A DNA stretch of 64,000 bases from NCBI GenBank assembly GCA_016196565.1, contig JACPXK010000006.1:62001-126000 (forward strand), read 5' to 3'. Source of the DNA: Candidatus Omnitrophota bacterium (GTDB lineage Bacteria > Omnitrophota > Omnitrophia > Omnitrophales > Aquincolibacteriaceae). Below the pieces are notes generated by a model. It did not search any database. It worked only from the letters and a program-made list of their open reading frames with translations, and was not told the DNA's origin. The position numbers and the translations under genes are program-made. Positions 36,320 to 47,600 of the stretch are shown here, piece by piece; positions within the stretch are counted from its first letter, which is position 1, and each line of letters opens with the position of its first letter.

Positions 36320-36348
36320 GGTACCAGGTACCTTAGGTACCTGGTACC
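36320..36348. repeat. Dispersed palindromic repeat, copy 3 (perfect 13-3-13 inverted repeat)
   Basis: GGTACCAGGTACC, then TTA, then GGTACCTGGTACC. It lies between bioD and mnmA and is followed on the plus strand by a T-rich run, so it may also act as a hairpin terminator for one side. Confidence 0.75.
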
Positions 36349-36364
36349 TTTTGCTTTTTAGGAA

Positions 36365-38445
<2,081 letters not shown>

Positions 38446-38489
38446 GCTTTCGGGCTTGGCTTTACGGCGGGAGATGGTAGGTTTTTTCT

Positions 38490-39266
38490 TCAGAAACTTA
38501 ATACGGCGTGGCTGTCATCACGGCCGATCATGCAGCGAATACGGTTTTTGCCCTCGCGCTTGGCTTGATAAAGAGCCAGGTCCGCACGCATCAAAAATTG
38601 GGTTTTATTCTCTCCGGCCCGGTAAGAAGTCACGCCGGCACTGAAAGTCGCGTCCAGCATTTCATTGACCTGCAGGAGAATACGGGAAAGAAATTTTTCA
38701 GCCTTCACCAAATCGGTATGAGGGAGCAAAATGCAAAACTCATCCCCGCCGTAACGGGCCAGACAATCGGCCGTACGAATCGCGGTTTGAATAATTTTTG
38801 AAAAACGCTGCAACAACTCATCCCCGCGAGTATGACCGTAGGTGTCATTAAACGATTTGAAATTATCCAGATCAATCAGTGCGAGGGTTAAAGGGTAATG
38901 ATACCTGCCGGCACGCCGGAGTTCATCCTGAAGGATTTCTTCAAAACAGGCGCGGTTAAAAACCTGCGTAAGACCGTCATAGGTCGATTGTTTTTCCAGC
39001 TCCATCCATTTTCTTCGAAGACGGATCATCACGATAAATTGCAAATAATTGATGGCCAAAAGACACATCAAGACAAGAAGGATAACAATGTCGGAGGTTT
39101 TGCTTTGAATCGAAGGTTTGCCGAAGACAGGAGTAACGAGATAAAGAATTCCGAGAAGTGCCGTAAGATTGAGAAATGCCGCACTTTTTTGAATAGCGCC
39201 TTCCCAACCAAATAGCCGGCGGCCTTCATCTGCGATTTTAGATAGTCGTTGGCGTGTGTATCTCAC
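38490..39266 (-). CDS. Membrane diguanylate cyclase (GGDEF)
   Basis: 258 residues. Two membrane helices (about 30-48 and 58-80), then a GGDEF domain with YDGLTQVFNRACFEEIL, DLDNFKSFNDTYGHTRGDELL and ARYGGDEFCILLP. An RxxD I-site (RTAD) stands exactly five residues before GGDEF, so product inhibition is likely. It should make c-di-GMP. It lies inside the biotin cluster but has no visible link to it. Confidence 0.92.
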   Translation of the reverse strand: MRYTRQRLSKIADEGRRLFGWEGAIQKSAAFLNLTALLGILYLVTPVFGKPSIQSKTSDIVILLVLMCLLAINYLQFIVMIRLRRKWMELEKQSTYDGLTQVFNRACFEEILQDELRRAGRYHYPLTLALIDLDNFKSFNDTYGHTRGDELLQRFSKIIQTAIRTADCLARYGGDEFCILLPHTDLVKAEKFLSRILLQVNEMLDATFSAGVTSYRAGENKTQFLMRADLALYQAKREGKNRIRCMIGRDDSHAVLSF

Positions 39267-39311
39267 CGGTAAATATTACCACATACTTCTAAAATTGCTA
39301 AATAAAGCCCT

Positions 39312-40535
39312 TTAGAATCTGGCTTTCTTCCCTAGGGAGCCGAGTGTGGTGAGCAACCGTTTGATGTCCTCATCCCGGTGAAGCGCACTTATCGTAACCC
39401 TAAGCCTGGCCTTGCCTTTCGGCACGGTTGGATAGCGAATGGCGGGGACAAAAATCCCCTGTTTTAATAAATGCCTGGAAACGCCTAAAGCCTCCTCTTC
39501 CGGGCCCAAAATCACGGGCAAAATAGGGGAATTTATGGCTCCAAGCGAAAATCCAAGATGAGACAAACCTTCATGGGCTTTTTGAATATTGCGCCACAAT
39601 TTTTGCCGAAAAGAGGGTTCTTCTTTGATGACTTTAAGCGCCTCAAGCGCTGAAGCGCACAAAAGCGGCGGTAGTGAAGTGGCAAAAATAAAAGGCCGGG
39701 AAACATTAATCAAGTATTCGATCACAGCCCGATCGGCCGCCGCAAAACCACCTAAACATCCCAATCCTTTTGAAAGTGTTCCTAGGATCACATCGATTTG
39801 GTTTTCCAGATTTTCATCTTCTGCCGCTCCTGCACCGTTTAAACCCAGCACGCCGGTGCCATGGGCATCATCCACCACAAGAAGGCAGTTATATTTTTGT
39901 TTGAGGCGGATTAATTTTTTTAAATCCGCCAAATCCCCGTCCATGCTAAAAACCGTATCGGAAACAAGAATACACCGCCCGGCTGTGGAATTTTTTTGCA
40001 GCATTTCTTCGCAGCGTTCATAATTTTTATGAGGAAAAACCCGCATCTCGGCTCCGGACAAACGCGCACCGTCAATGAGTGATGCATGACATAATTTATC
40101 CATCACGATGAGATCTTTGGGGCCGGCAAGTGCCGACAAAATTCCGAGATTGGCCAAGTAGCCGGCTGTAAAAAGAAGCGCACGTTCCTTTTTTTTAAGT
40201 TTGGCTAGTTCATTTTCCAGCTGGGTGTGAAGATCCAAGGTGCCGGAAATCAAACGCGCGGCTCCCGAACCCACGCCGTAATGCTCCGCCGCTTTCCCAG
40301 CCGCTGCAATCACCCGGGGATGCTGGGAAAGCCCCAAATAATCATTGCCGCAAAAAAGTAAAATTTCGCGCCCATCCAGTAAGGCCTTGGGCCCTTTCGT
40401 TCTTGTTAAAGAAAGCATGCGGCGATAGAGATTTTTCTGCCGCAATGCGGCGAGCTCTTCTTCAAAAAAATCAGATGGTATCTGACTCTGTTTGAATTGA
40501 GAAAGGGGCCTGGCCCCTTTTGCAGTTGAGTCCAT
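39312..40535 (-). CDS. bioF: 8-amino-7-oxononanoate synthase
   Basis: 407 residues, alpha-oxoamine synthase family. LFCGNDYLGLSQHPRV, SGTLDLHTQLENELA, VVDDAHGTGVLG and PLP-Lys in GTLSKGLGCLGGF. It condenses pimeloyl thioester with alanine. The ATG shares bases with the KAS stop (TAATG). The first residues (AKGARPL) are encoded by a palindromic repeat, and the family-typical sequence begins after residue about 20. Confidence 0.93.
   Translation of the reverse strand: MDSTAKGARPLSQFKQSQIPSDFFEEELAALRQKNLYRRMLSLTRTKGPKALLDGREILLFCGNDYLGLSQHPRVIAAAGKAAEHYGVGSGAARLISGTLDLHTQLENELAKLKKKERALLFTAGYLANLGILSALAGPKDLIVMDKLCHASLIDGARLSGAEMRVFPHKNYERCEEMLQKNSTAGRCILVSDTVFSMDGDLADLKKLIRLKQKYNCLLVVDDAHGTGVLGLNGAGAAEDENLENQIDVILGTLSKGLGCLGGFAAADRAVIEYLINVSRPFIFATSLPPLLCASALEALKVIKEEPSFRQKLWRNIQKAHEGLSHLGFSLGAINSPILPVILGPEEEALGVSRHLLKQGIFVPAIRYPTVPKGKARLRVTISALHRDEDIKRLLTTLGSLGKKARF
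40502..40520. repeat. Dispersed palindromic repeat, copy 4, in the bioF 5' coding end
   Basis: AAAGGGGCC T GGCCCCTTT, a 19-base perfect palindrome matching the second unit of the copy at 14042. Located about 15 bases inside bioF. Confidence 0.7.
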
Positions 40536-41740
40536 TAAATTTTCCCGAGTGCGATCGCGGCAATATGGCCGCCAAATCCCATGGAAACGGAAACCGCCCG
40601 GTTTATTTTTGCGGGTTTGGATTTGAGCGGGGTGTAATCAAGATCGCAGGCGGAATCCGGTTTTTCCAGATTTATGGTGGGCGGAATAAATCCGTCTTCC
40701 ATCGCCAAAAGGCAGGCGATGATTTCCACGGCCCCGGTCGCACCCAGCATATGCCCGGTCATGGATTTGGTGGAGCTCATAGGAATATGATGTGCTTTTT
40801 TTCCAAAAACATTTTTAAGTTCCTGGGTTTCGTAAATATCGCCCGCTTGCGTGCCTGTCCCATGCAAATTGAGATAATCAATTTCCGCGGGATTCAAATG
40901 AAAATTTTCCATTAAATTTTTTATCGTGTGGGAAAGGGCGTCGTCGCTTGTTTCAAATTTAATAAGATCCGCAATATGATTGCCGTAAGCGGAGCCCAAA
41001 ATTTCCCCGTAGATTTTTACGCCGCGGGCCTTTGCACTTTCCAGCGTTTCAAGAAAAACAATGCCTGCCCCTTCTCCGACCATAAAACCTTTGCGGCGTT
41101 TGTCAAAAGGACGGATCTCCTCCGGATCCAGGGCCTTCATATTATGGTATCCGGCCATCATAAGCGGCGTGAGGGAAGCATCCGTCGCCCCGGCAAGGCA
41201 ATAGTCCACAACACCGTCCGAAACCATGCGGGCCCCTTCAATCACCGCCACGGTTCCCGTCGCACAGGCCGCGACATAACATTTGGCGGGTCCGTTGATT
41301 TTCCAGCGTCTTGCAATCCACTGCGCGGCAAAATTGGGAACGGAATTGGCATAAATTCTGGCGCCCAAAATCGCGCTGGGATGTTTTAGAAAGCGCTCTT
41401 TAAAACGGTCAATGGTATGAACCCCGCCTTTGCTGGAACTTACCGAAATACCGATACGGTAAGGATCGCATTGAGGAATTTCGAAATAGGCATTTTGAAT
41501 GGCTTCGCCGGCAGCGGCCACAGCATATTGAATGAAGGGATCAAGCAAATGGGTGCCGTGAATGCGGGCTTCAAAATTTTTTATTTCAAAAGCGTGTTTG
41601 ACAGGAAAACGGGAAACATCGAAGGTTTGAATCGGCCCGCGGCCCGACAAACCGTCTTTTAAACCTTTGCGCAGTGTGGTAATTCCATTGCCGATAGGGG
41701 TGATTGCCCCCATACCGGTAACAACAATTCTTTTTTTCAT
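40535..41740 (-). CDS. Beta-ketoacyl-ACP synthase II-type enzyme
   Basis: 401 residues, FabF-like thiolase fold. The catalytic triad is Cys in VAACATGTVAVIEG, His in NLHGTGTQAGDIYE and His in KSMTGHMLGATGAVE. Start VVTGMGAITPIGNG is typical. Its stop overlaps bioF, so it may be a dedicated enzyme for making the pimeloyl chain instead of the general FabF. The second possibility is general fatty-acid synthesis. Confidence 0.88.
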   Translation of the reverse strand: MKKRIVVTGMGAITPIGNGITTLRKGLKDGLSGRGPIQTFDVSRFPVKHAFEIKNFEARIHGTHLLDPFIQYAVAAAGEAIQNAYFEIPQCDPYRIGISVSSSKGGVHTIDRFKERFLKHPSAILGARIYANSVPNFAAQWIARRWKINGPAKCYVAACATGTVAVIEGARMVSDGVVDYCLAGATDASLTPLMMAGYHNMKALDPEEIRPFDKRRKGFMVGEGAGIVFLETLESAKARGVKIYGEILGSAYGNHIADLIKFETSDDALSHTIKNLMENFHLNPAEIDYLNLHGTGTQAGDIYETQELKNVFGKKAHHIPMSSTKSMTGHMLGATGAVEIIACLLAMEDGFIPPTINLEKPDSACDLDYTPLKSKPAKINRAVSVSMGFGGHIAAIALGKI

Positions 41741-41758
41741 GCCTTGATTTTCATTGCC

Positions 41759-43567
41759 CTAGATAGAAAGCAACACTTTTTGGGTTTCAAGGAGGCGGAT
41801 GACCTTTTCGGCATTTTTGGAAACATTGGTTTTGGGGTCAAGATTTAAATCCACAATACCTTCCCGGAATTCATTTTCTCCGACATTGACGATGAGCATC
41901 ATGGAACGGTTCACAACTTCCTGCATCATACGGAGTTCCTCATCATTTAAATTGCTGGCCGTGGCGAAAACAAGCAGTCCGGCATCAAGAAAAATATGGG
42001 CCACCTCTCCTAGCCGGCGCACATGCTCGTGGCGGGAGGATTTGTGTTTGGAGACATCGGCGTCGAGACCCCGCAAGAGATTTCCGATGCCCAGAAAATA
42101 GGTTTTGGCCCCTCTTTCGAAAAGGGCCTTTTCCGCTTCTTTGGCAATGCTTTTTTTGTCAACTCCGACTTTTCCGGTCAGAAGAATTAATTTCGGTGTA
42201 TGCCCGTAACCGGCTTCACGCGCTTTGGAATCCACAATGCTGAAATCCCATTTCATTTCGCGCATTTGAACTTGTTCGCGCACCTCGGCCTGTTCGTCTT
42301 TGACAAGCGCCGTGATAATGCCGCCGCCCGCGATGTCGTAACCATCCACAATCACAAAACGGCCTGTCGCCTCGCTGTCAACCGCCAAATCAAAGGCCAC
42401 CGGCCAGGCACATTCGAAAACACATTCGGCTACGTCATGACGTTCAATTTGTTTTTTGTTGGATTTATTGAGCTCAGCCGCATCGATGATTTTACGTATT
42501 TGTTTTAATTTGACCGGAATTTTCGAGGCGCCGATTTTAAGTTTGTATTCTTTTTCAAAAGTCATCGGCACCTTCCCCATCCAGAAAAGCTTGCCCTCAA
42601 AAAGGCAGCTGACAAGCGGTGTGGCCTCGCCGGCTTTGCACATCATATCGCCGCGATTGATATAAATTTGTTCTTTGAGCGTAAATCCGGTAGAAGCTCC
42701 GGCTGAAACTTTTTTCTTGGCCGGCACATTAAATTCCTCAATGGATTTTATTTCTGTGCGTTTGTTGGAAGGAAGAAACAATACCGAATCCCCCACGGCA
42801 ATATTTCCCGCCTCCACCTTTCCGGCAACAATGCGCCGCTCATCGCCGGACTCCGTAAATTTATAAATTGCCTGGACCGGCATACGGAAGGGTTTGTCTT
42901 CAAGACCGGGGGCTTTTTCGAAAGAATCCAAAACTTCAAGCACGGTGTCGACTTTAAACCAATCCATTTTTTTCGGGTTTTTATCGGGGACAATATTAAC
43001 GCCTTCGCGCGCCGCAATGGGAATAAAAATTTTCGGTTCAATTCCGATTTCTTTCAAAAATTTGCGGTATTCTTTTTCGATGGCCTGGAAAACCGATTCT
43101 TTATAATCCACGAGATCCATTTTATTGACGCAAACCGCGATTTGCCGTATGCCCAAAAGCGAAAGCAAATAGCCATGCCGTTTGGAATTTTCCTGTACGC
43201 CTTCTTTGGCATCAATGACCAAAAGCGCGGCCTCGGCCCGTGCGGCACCGCTGACCATATTTTTCAAAAACTCAATATGGCCCGGGGCATCAATAATAAT
43301 GTATTCACGTTTTTTGCTTTTAAAAAAGCAGCGGGCCGTGTCAATGGTAATGCCTTGGGCCTGCTCGTCTTTTAAGGCATCGAGAAGAAAGGCATATTCG
43401 AAGGGTTTGGCATTTCTCTGACATTCGGCTTTGACTTGTTCGAGCTTTCCCTGAGGCAAAGATCCGGTGTCAGCCAGAAGCCGGCCCACAAGCGTGCTTT
43501 TGCCGTGGTCCACATGGCCGACAATCACAATATTCATTTTTTGTTCTAATTTTTTCATAAAATCCAA
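41759..43567 (-). CDS. cysN: Sulfate adenylyltransferase large subunit fused to a degenerate APS kinase
   Basis: 602 residues. Residues about 10-430 are the CysN GTPase ([31 protein letters not shown]) plus beta-barrel domains. The C-terminal 170 residues align with APS kinase but the P-loop reads [13 protein letters not shown] instead of LSGSGKST: the Gly before Lys is replaced by Asp and the Ser/Thr order is altered. So the kinase part is probably dead or regulatory. A separate intact cysC is at 60791. Partner CysD is upstream, 22 bases away. Confidence 0.9.
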   Translation of the reverse strand: MDFMKKLEQKMNIVIVGHVDHGKSTLVGRLLADTGSLPQGKLEQVKAECQRNAKPFEYAFLLDALKDEQAQGITIDTARCFFKSKKREYIIIDAPGHIEFLKNMVSGAARAEAALLVIDAKEGVQENSKRHGYLLSLLGIRQIAVCVNKMDLVDYKESVFQAIEKEYRKFLKEIGIEPKIFIPIAAREGVNIVPDKNPKKMDWFKVDTVLEVLDSFEKAPGLEDKPFRMPVQAIYKFTESGDERRIVAGKVEAGNIAVGDSVLFLPSNKRTEIKSIEEFNVPAKKKVSAGASTGFTLKEQIYINRGDMMCKAGEATPLVSCLFEGKLFWMGKVPMTFEKEYKLKIGASKIPVKLKQIRKIIDAAELNKSNKKQIERHDVAECVFECAWPVAFDLAVDSEATGRFVIVDGYDIAGGGIITALVKDEQAEVREQVQMREMKWDFSIVDSKAREAGYGHTPKLILLTGKVGVDKKSIAKEAEKALFERGAKTYFLGIGNLLRGLDADVSKHKSSRHEHVRRLGEVAHIFLDAGLLVFATASNLNDEELRMMQEVVNRSMMLIVNVGENEFREGIVDLNLDPKTNVSKNAEKVIRLLETQKVLLSI

Positions 43568-43588
43568 TTGACTTCCCGGGAAGTCAAT

Positions 43589-44470
43589 TTACATATACCC
43601 TTCTCTGCGAAGGGTTTCCAAACCGCCGCCGTCTTCTTTATCCTGGGCACGGCCGGACCGTTCCGCCACATTGGCGAATTTTCCGGTTTTAAGTTCGGCG
43701 ATAATTTCTTTGATGTTTTTGGAGGTGGACTGAACCGGAAAAGTGCAAGGATAGCATCCGAGCGAACGGTAACGTTCGCCCTTACCCTGATCAAAATAAA
43801 GCGGGACCACGGGAATATTTTCCCGGTCGATATATTCCCAAATGTCGAGCTCGGTCCAATCCAGCAGCGGATGAACGCGAATATGAGTGCCGGGAGCAAA
43901 ATCGGTTTTGAATTGATTCCAAAGTTCCGGCGGCTGATCGCCGACATTCCAGTCGCTTCGTTTGTCACGCGGAGAAAAATATCTTTCTTTGGAACGGCTT
44001 CCCTCTTCATCGGCCCGCACGCCGACAATCACGCCGGTATACGGCTCTTTATTTTCATCCAGCACATATTTTTTAAGCTGATGATCCAGCCGGTAACGCG
44101 GCCAGGCTCCGGACAAAGTATTTTTAAGCGCATCGGTTTTGAGAAGTTTGCAGCAGCCAATGCGGTCAATGGCCCCGTCCGGAAAGGTTTGTTTTTGATC
44201 CAAGGCCTGCTTGTTCTGGCCATAAACCATATTGAGTCCCCATTCCAGGGCAAGCTTGTCGCGATATGCAATCATTTCCGGAATTTTGTAAGCCGTATCA
44301 ATATGGACGAGAGGGAAAGGCACATGTCCCAAAAAAGCCTTCCGGGCCAGCCAAAGAAGGACCGTGCTGTCTTTTCCGATCGACCAAAGCATGGCCAAAT
44401 TTTTGAAATTGGCATAGGCCTCGCGCAGAATATAAACCGATTGGGCTTCGAGTTTGTCTAATTGATTCAT
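43589..44470 (-). CDS. cysD: Sulfate adenylyltransferase small subunit
   Basis: 293 residues of the PP-loop ATPase family. [20 protein letters not shown] is the SxGKDS loop. [15 protein letters not shown] and [16 protein letters not shown] are CysD-type motifs. It makes APS from sulfate and ATP with CysN. Preceded by GGAG and a TG-TATAAT promoter. Confidence 0.93.
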   Translation of the reverse strand: MNQLDKLEAQSVYILREAYANFKNLAMLWSIGKDSTVLLWLARKAFLGHVPFPLVHIDTAYKIPEMIAYRDKLALEWGLNMVYGQNKQALDQKQTFPDGAIDRIGCCKLLKTDALKNTLSGAWPRYRLDHQLKKYVLDENKEPYTGVIVGVRADEEGSRSKERYFSPRDKRSDWNVGDQPPELWNQFKTDFAPGTHIRVHPLLDWTELDIWEYIDRENIPVVPLYFDQGKGERYRSLGCYPCTFPVQSTSKNIKEIIAELKTGKFANVAERSGRAQDKEDGGGLETLRREGYM

Positions 44471-44494
44471 AAATTTCTCCGTAAAAAGATGTGG

Positions 44495-44500
44495 ATTATA
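44495..44500 (-). promoter_or_regulatory. Extended -10 promoter of cysDN
   Basis: On the minus strand TGC TATAAT (-10 at 44500-44495) lies 25 bases before ATG 44470 and GGAG at 44480-44477. A good -35 is missing, which an extended -10 would compensate. Confidence 0.5.
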
Positions 44501-44600
44501 GCATATTTTTCAGGTGGCTTGTTTGGTTGAACTGGAGCCTGTCTAACCGCTAGCAATTTCGATCAATTCATAACATGCGGTTCTTCCCGTTGGCTGACAT

Positions 44601-44629
44601 TTGAGCTTGGCGGCAATCTAAGCTATCCT
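44601..44629 (+). promoter_or_regulatory. Sigma70-type promoter of the giant gene
   Basis: -35 TTGAGC (44601-44606), 17-base spacer, -10 TATCCT (44624-44629). The ATG follows at 44658. No strong ribosome site is seen between them. Confidence 0.45.
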
Positions 44630-44657
44630 TTCGAACCTTCTGTGGTCATAAAAATAA

Positions 44658-47600
44658 ATGAAATCTTTCCCATTCGCTAAATGTGTAGGGTTGTGGATCC
44701 TGCTTTGTTTTGTGGGCACACAACTAATTCCAGCCGGCTACGGCGAAATAACGCCCTCACGGGCCATTTCCATCCCTTCACGCTTAGGGACGGTAGAAGA
44801 ATTTCACCGCGGCCCTTCGGGCAAAACCGTGCTCTACATCCAAGACGCCCACGACTCACTCGAAGCCCAGAAAAATATTGCCAAGATGATTCATCTTCTG
44901 GCCGGACGCGAAAAGATCCAAACCGTTTTTGAAGAAGGTTATGAAGGGCCTGTCCCCACGGACCGTTACTTCAGATTTATTAAAAATCTGAAAATCCGGG
45001 AAAAAGTGTCTTATTTTTTTCTGGATAAACTCCGCCTTGGCGCCGCCGAATACGCGCACATCAACCGAAAGCGGGATTTTAAATTGATAGGCGCGGACAA
45101 CCTCAAACTCCACCGCGAAAATATTGCCGCCTATCGTAAAGCCGCGAAACATCAAAAAAGTTTGGTCGAAGATATTGATGTTATGCTTTCCGAAATCAAA
45201 AATCTTTCCGATCAATATTTTCCCGCCAAATTCAAAGAATGGATGAAAGACAAGGAAAAATATGAAAAAGGCGATCTCGAACTTGGGGATTATTTAAAAA
45301 GGCATCTGATCTCCTCCGAGATTAAATCCATCGCCCCCAAAACATTCTTCGAGGAAATGGTTCTTCTTGAAAATAACATCGCGACAGCCTATTTGACCAC
45401 TTCGCGCGACCTAAAAATATTCGAATATTATAAAAATCTTGGTCTTTTGAGACGTTTGGCCTTGCTGCGATTGACCTCCATCGAATACGCCTCCGCTTCT
45501 CCTATTTTAAAAAACACCCGCACTCAGGAAATTGCCGGTTTCATCGCCCGTGAAGGTAAAAAATCTCTGGCGCTTTCAAAACAGTGGGAGCCGGGCATTC
45601 ATCACGCCATGAAATTTTATGAAATTGCCGGCCGGCGCGACGAAATGATCGAAAAACGGCTTCGACAATTTTTGAATCAGCCGGCTGAAAATACCGCCGT
45701 TCTTGTCTTCGGAGGCTTTCACAAAGAAAATATTCAGCGGACATTGACCGGACTCGGATATTCCCATTATCTGATAACGCCAAAAATTTCCGGCGAAGAT
45801 CCGGTCCATCAAGCCTATTACAAACAACTCATGGCCGTGGGCCATCACGCCTTTGAAAAACCATTTCTTCCCGCTGCGGCGGACAGGGCCCCTTCAATCC
45901 TAATGGAACGATTTGCCGGTCCTCTTATTCAAGATGTTTCTGGCATTGTTTTTCGAAACCCCGATTTGTCGCCGGAGCTTATCGCGCGAAAGCTCAAGCG
46001 GCCGTTAAATCCGGGCGTTTCTTTTTCTGAAGCACGGGCCATTCAAAACAAGTCCGCAATGGAAATTTTCTCGTTCTGGAAAAATTCCAAACAAACGATT
46101 GATCAAGAAAAAATACGGCTTAAAAAAAACCGCCGTGCCGCCCTAAGACTCGCCGGTTTTTTTATTTTTCTGAGCATGCCCTTAGCTGCTTCCGTCTTTA
46201 TTCTTATCGGGTTTACCGGAGGTTTGGGCGGTTTGTTTCAAAAAATTTATACGGCTTACGCGGTCACGTTGCTGCTTGCCGGACCGGTTACCTTTTTTGT
46301 GGCAGATCGCTATTATCTGCGGGCCGTTCAACGTCTTGATGATGACATAGAAGCTTTCGATGAATTTCATGATACCGTTTTGTCAGAACTAAAAAGATGG
46401 TGGCAAACCCCATCCGGCGTTTCTTCCAAAAAACTGCCGGTTCTCGAAAAAAAAATAGTGGGTGATCTTGCGGTAAGTTTAAACCCAATCCATATTAAAA
46501 AAATGATTGGCGCTGTTTTGGCCGTTGCGGCTTATTTGGAAAATCATCGCTTTCCCCGTTTTTATTTAAGGCCCGCACTTTCAGCCTACTCTCCCGAACT
46601 TGCTTCGAAACTTCATTCGTTTTTCGAACTCACCCGCTCTGAAACGCGCACAGAAATAATCCCTCGAGAAATATTTCAAATGCTTGAACAATTTCCCCAA
46701 CCACCCTATGGGTCAAACACCGCTTTGGTATTGGTGCCAAGCACGCTGCAAAAACCCGGCAAAGCAGGAAAAGCAATGCTGATTATCGAAAATAAAAGCG
46801 GTGTCACGAAAAAAAGACAATATGATTTGCCCTCTTCGATAGATTCCCGCTTAAAAACAGGAAATTACAACGCCACCCTTTATATTCCTGCCGGCTCAAG
46901 TACCATGATAGAAATCATGCATATCACTCAATCCGTGCTGGATATTGGGCCAGATCAAAAACAACTTCAGAAAAAATACCCTGCCTATCTCATTTTGGTG
47001 GATGAGAATCCTTTCGAACCTCTCTGGGGCAAGGCATGGCCCAAAGTTGTCAAAATATTTATGAATCCCGCGGACGGAGAATCGGATGTCCAGGAATGGG
47101 AATCCATACAGCCTTTACTTCCTCAAATGCAGATTTTTTGGGCAGGTCTTAAGGCTAAGGAAGAAGAGCTCGAGAGAAAATTTGCAGGCCTTAACGAAAA
47201 TACCCGGCTGGCGCTTCACAGCACGGCCCAATTACGGCGGGCCTATGTCTGGGACAAAATCGGAACGGAAAGGTGGGAGGCATTACGGGATCAGCTTTAT
47301 GCATTCAATGAAGAAACAAATTCTGTTTATGACAAATTTAGATTTTATCGCAGAAAAACAAAAGCGCTGGTCGAGGACTTTTTGAAACGTTATCGCAGCG
47401 TTTCCTCTCAGAACGTGCAGGCTTTTCTAAGAAATTTTCGCAATGCTTACAAGCTTTATCATGACGGTGCCCAAAAGGCTTTGAATGAATTAATTGCGGC
47501 CATCACAAGACGCGATCAAATTCTTGACGAAATGAAAAGGGCTTTGGCGGCATCTGAAAATGACTCTGACAAAGGGCGCTCCGAAATGCGGACAGCGCAA

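Noticed and set aside
36320..36360. Inverted repeat at 36320 as a plain rho-independent terminator
   Set aside because: The same unit recurs at other places including coding regions, so a repeat family explains it better. Terminator activity may still occur.
46446..46454. A9 run in the giant gene as another frameshift site
   Set aside because: The frame is open through it (LEKKIVGD) and no out-of-frame continuation is needed.
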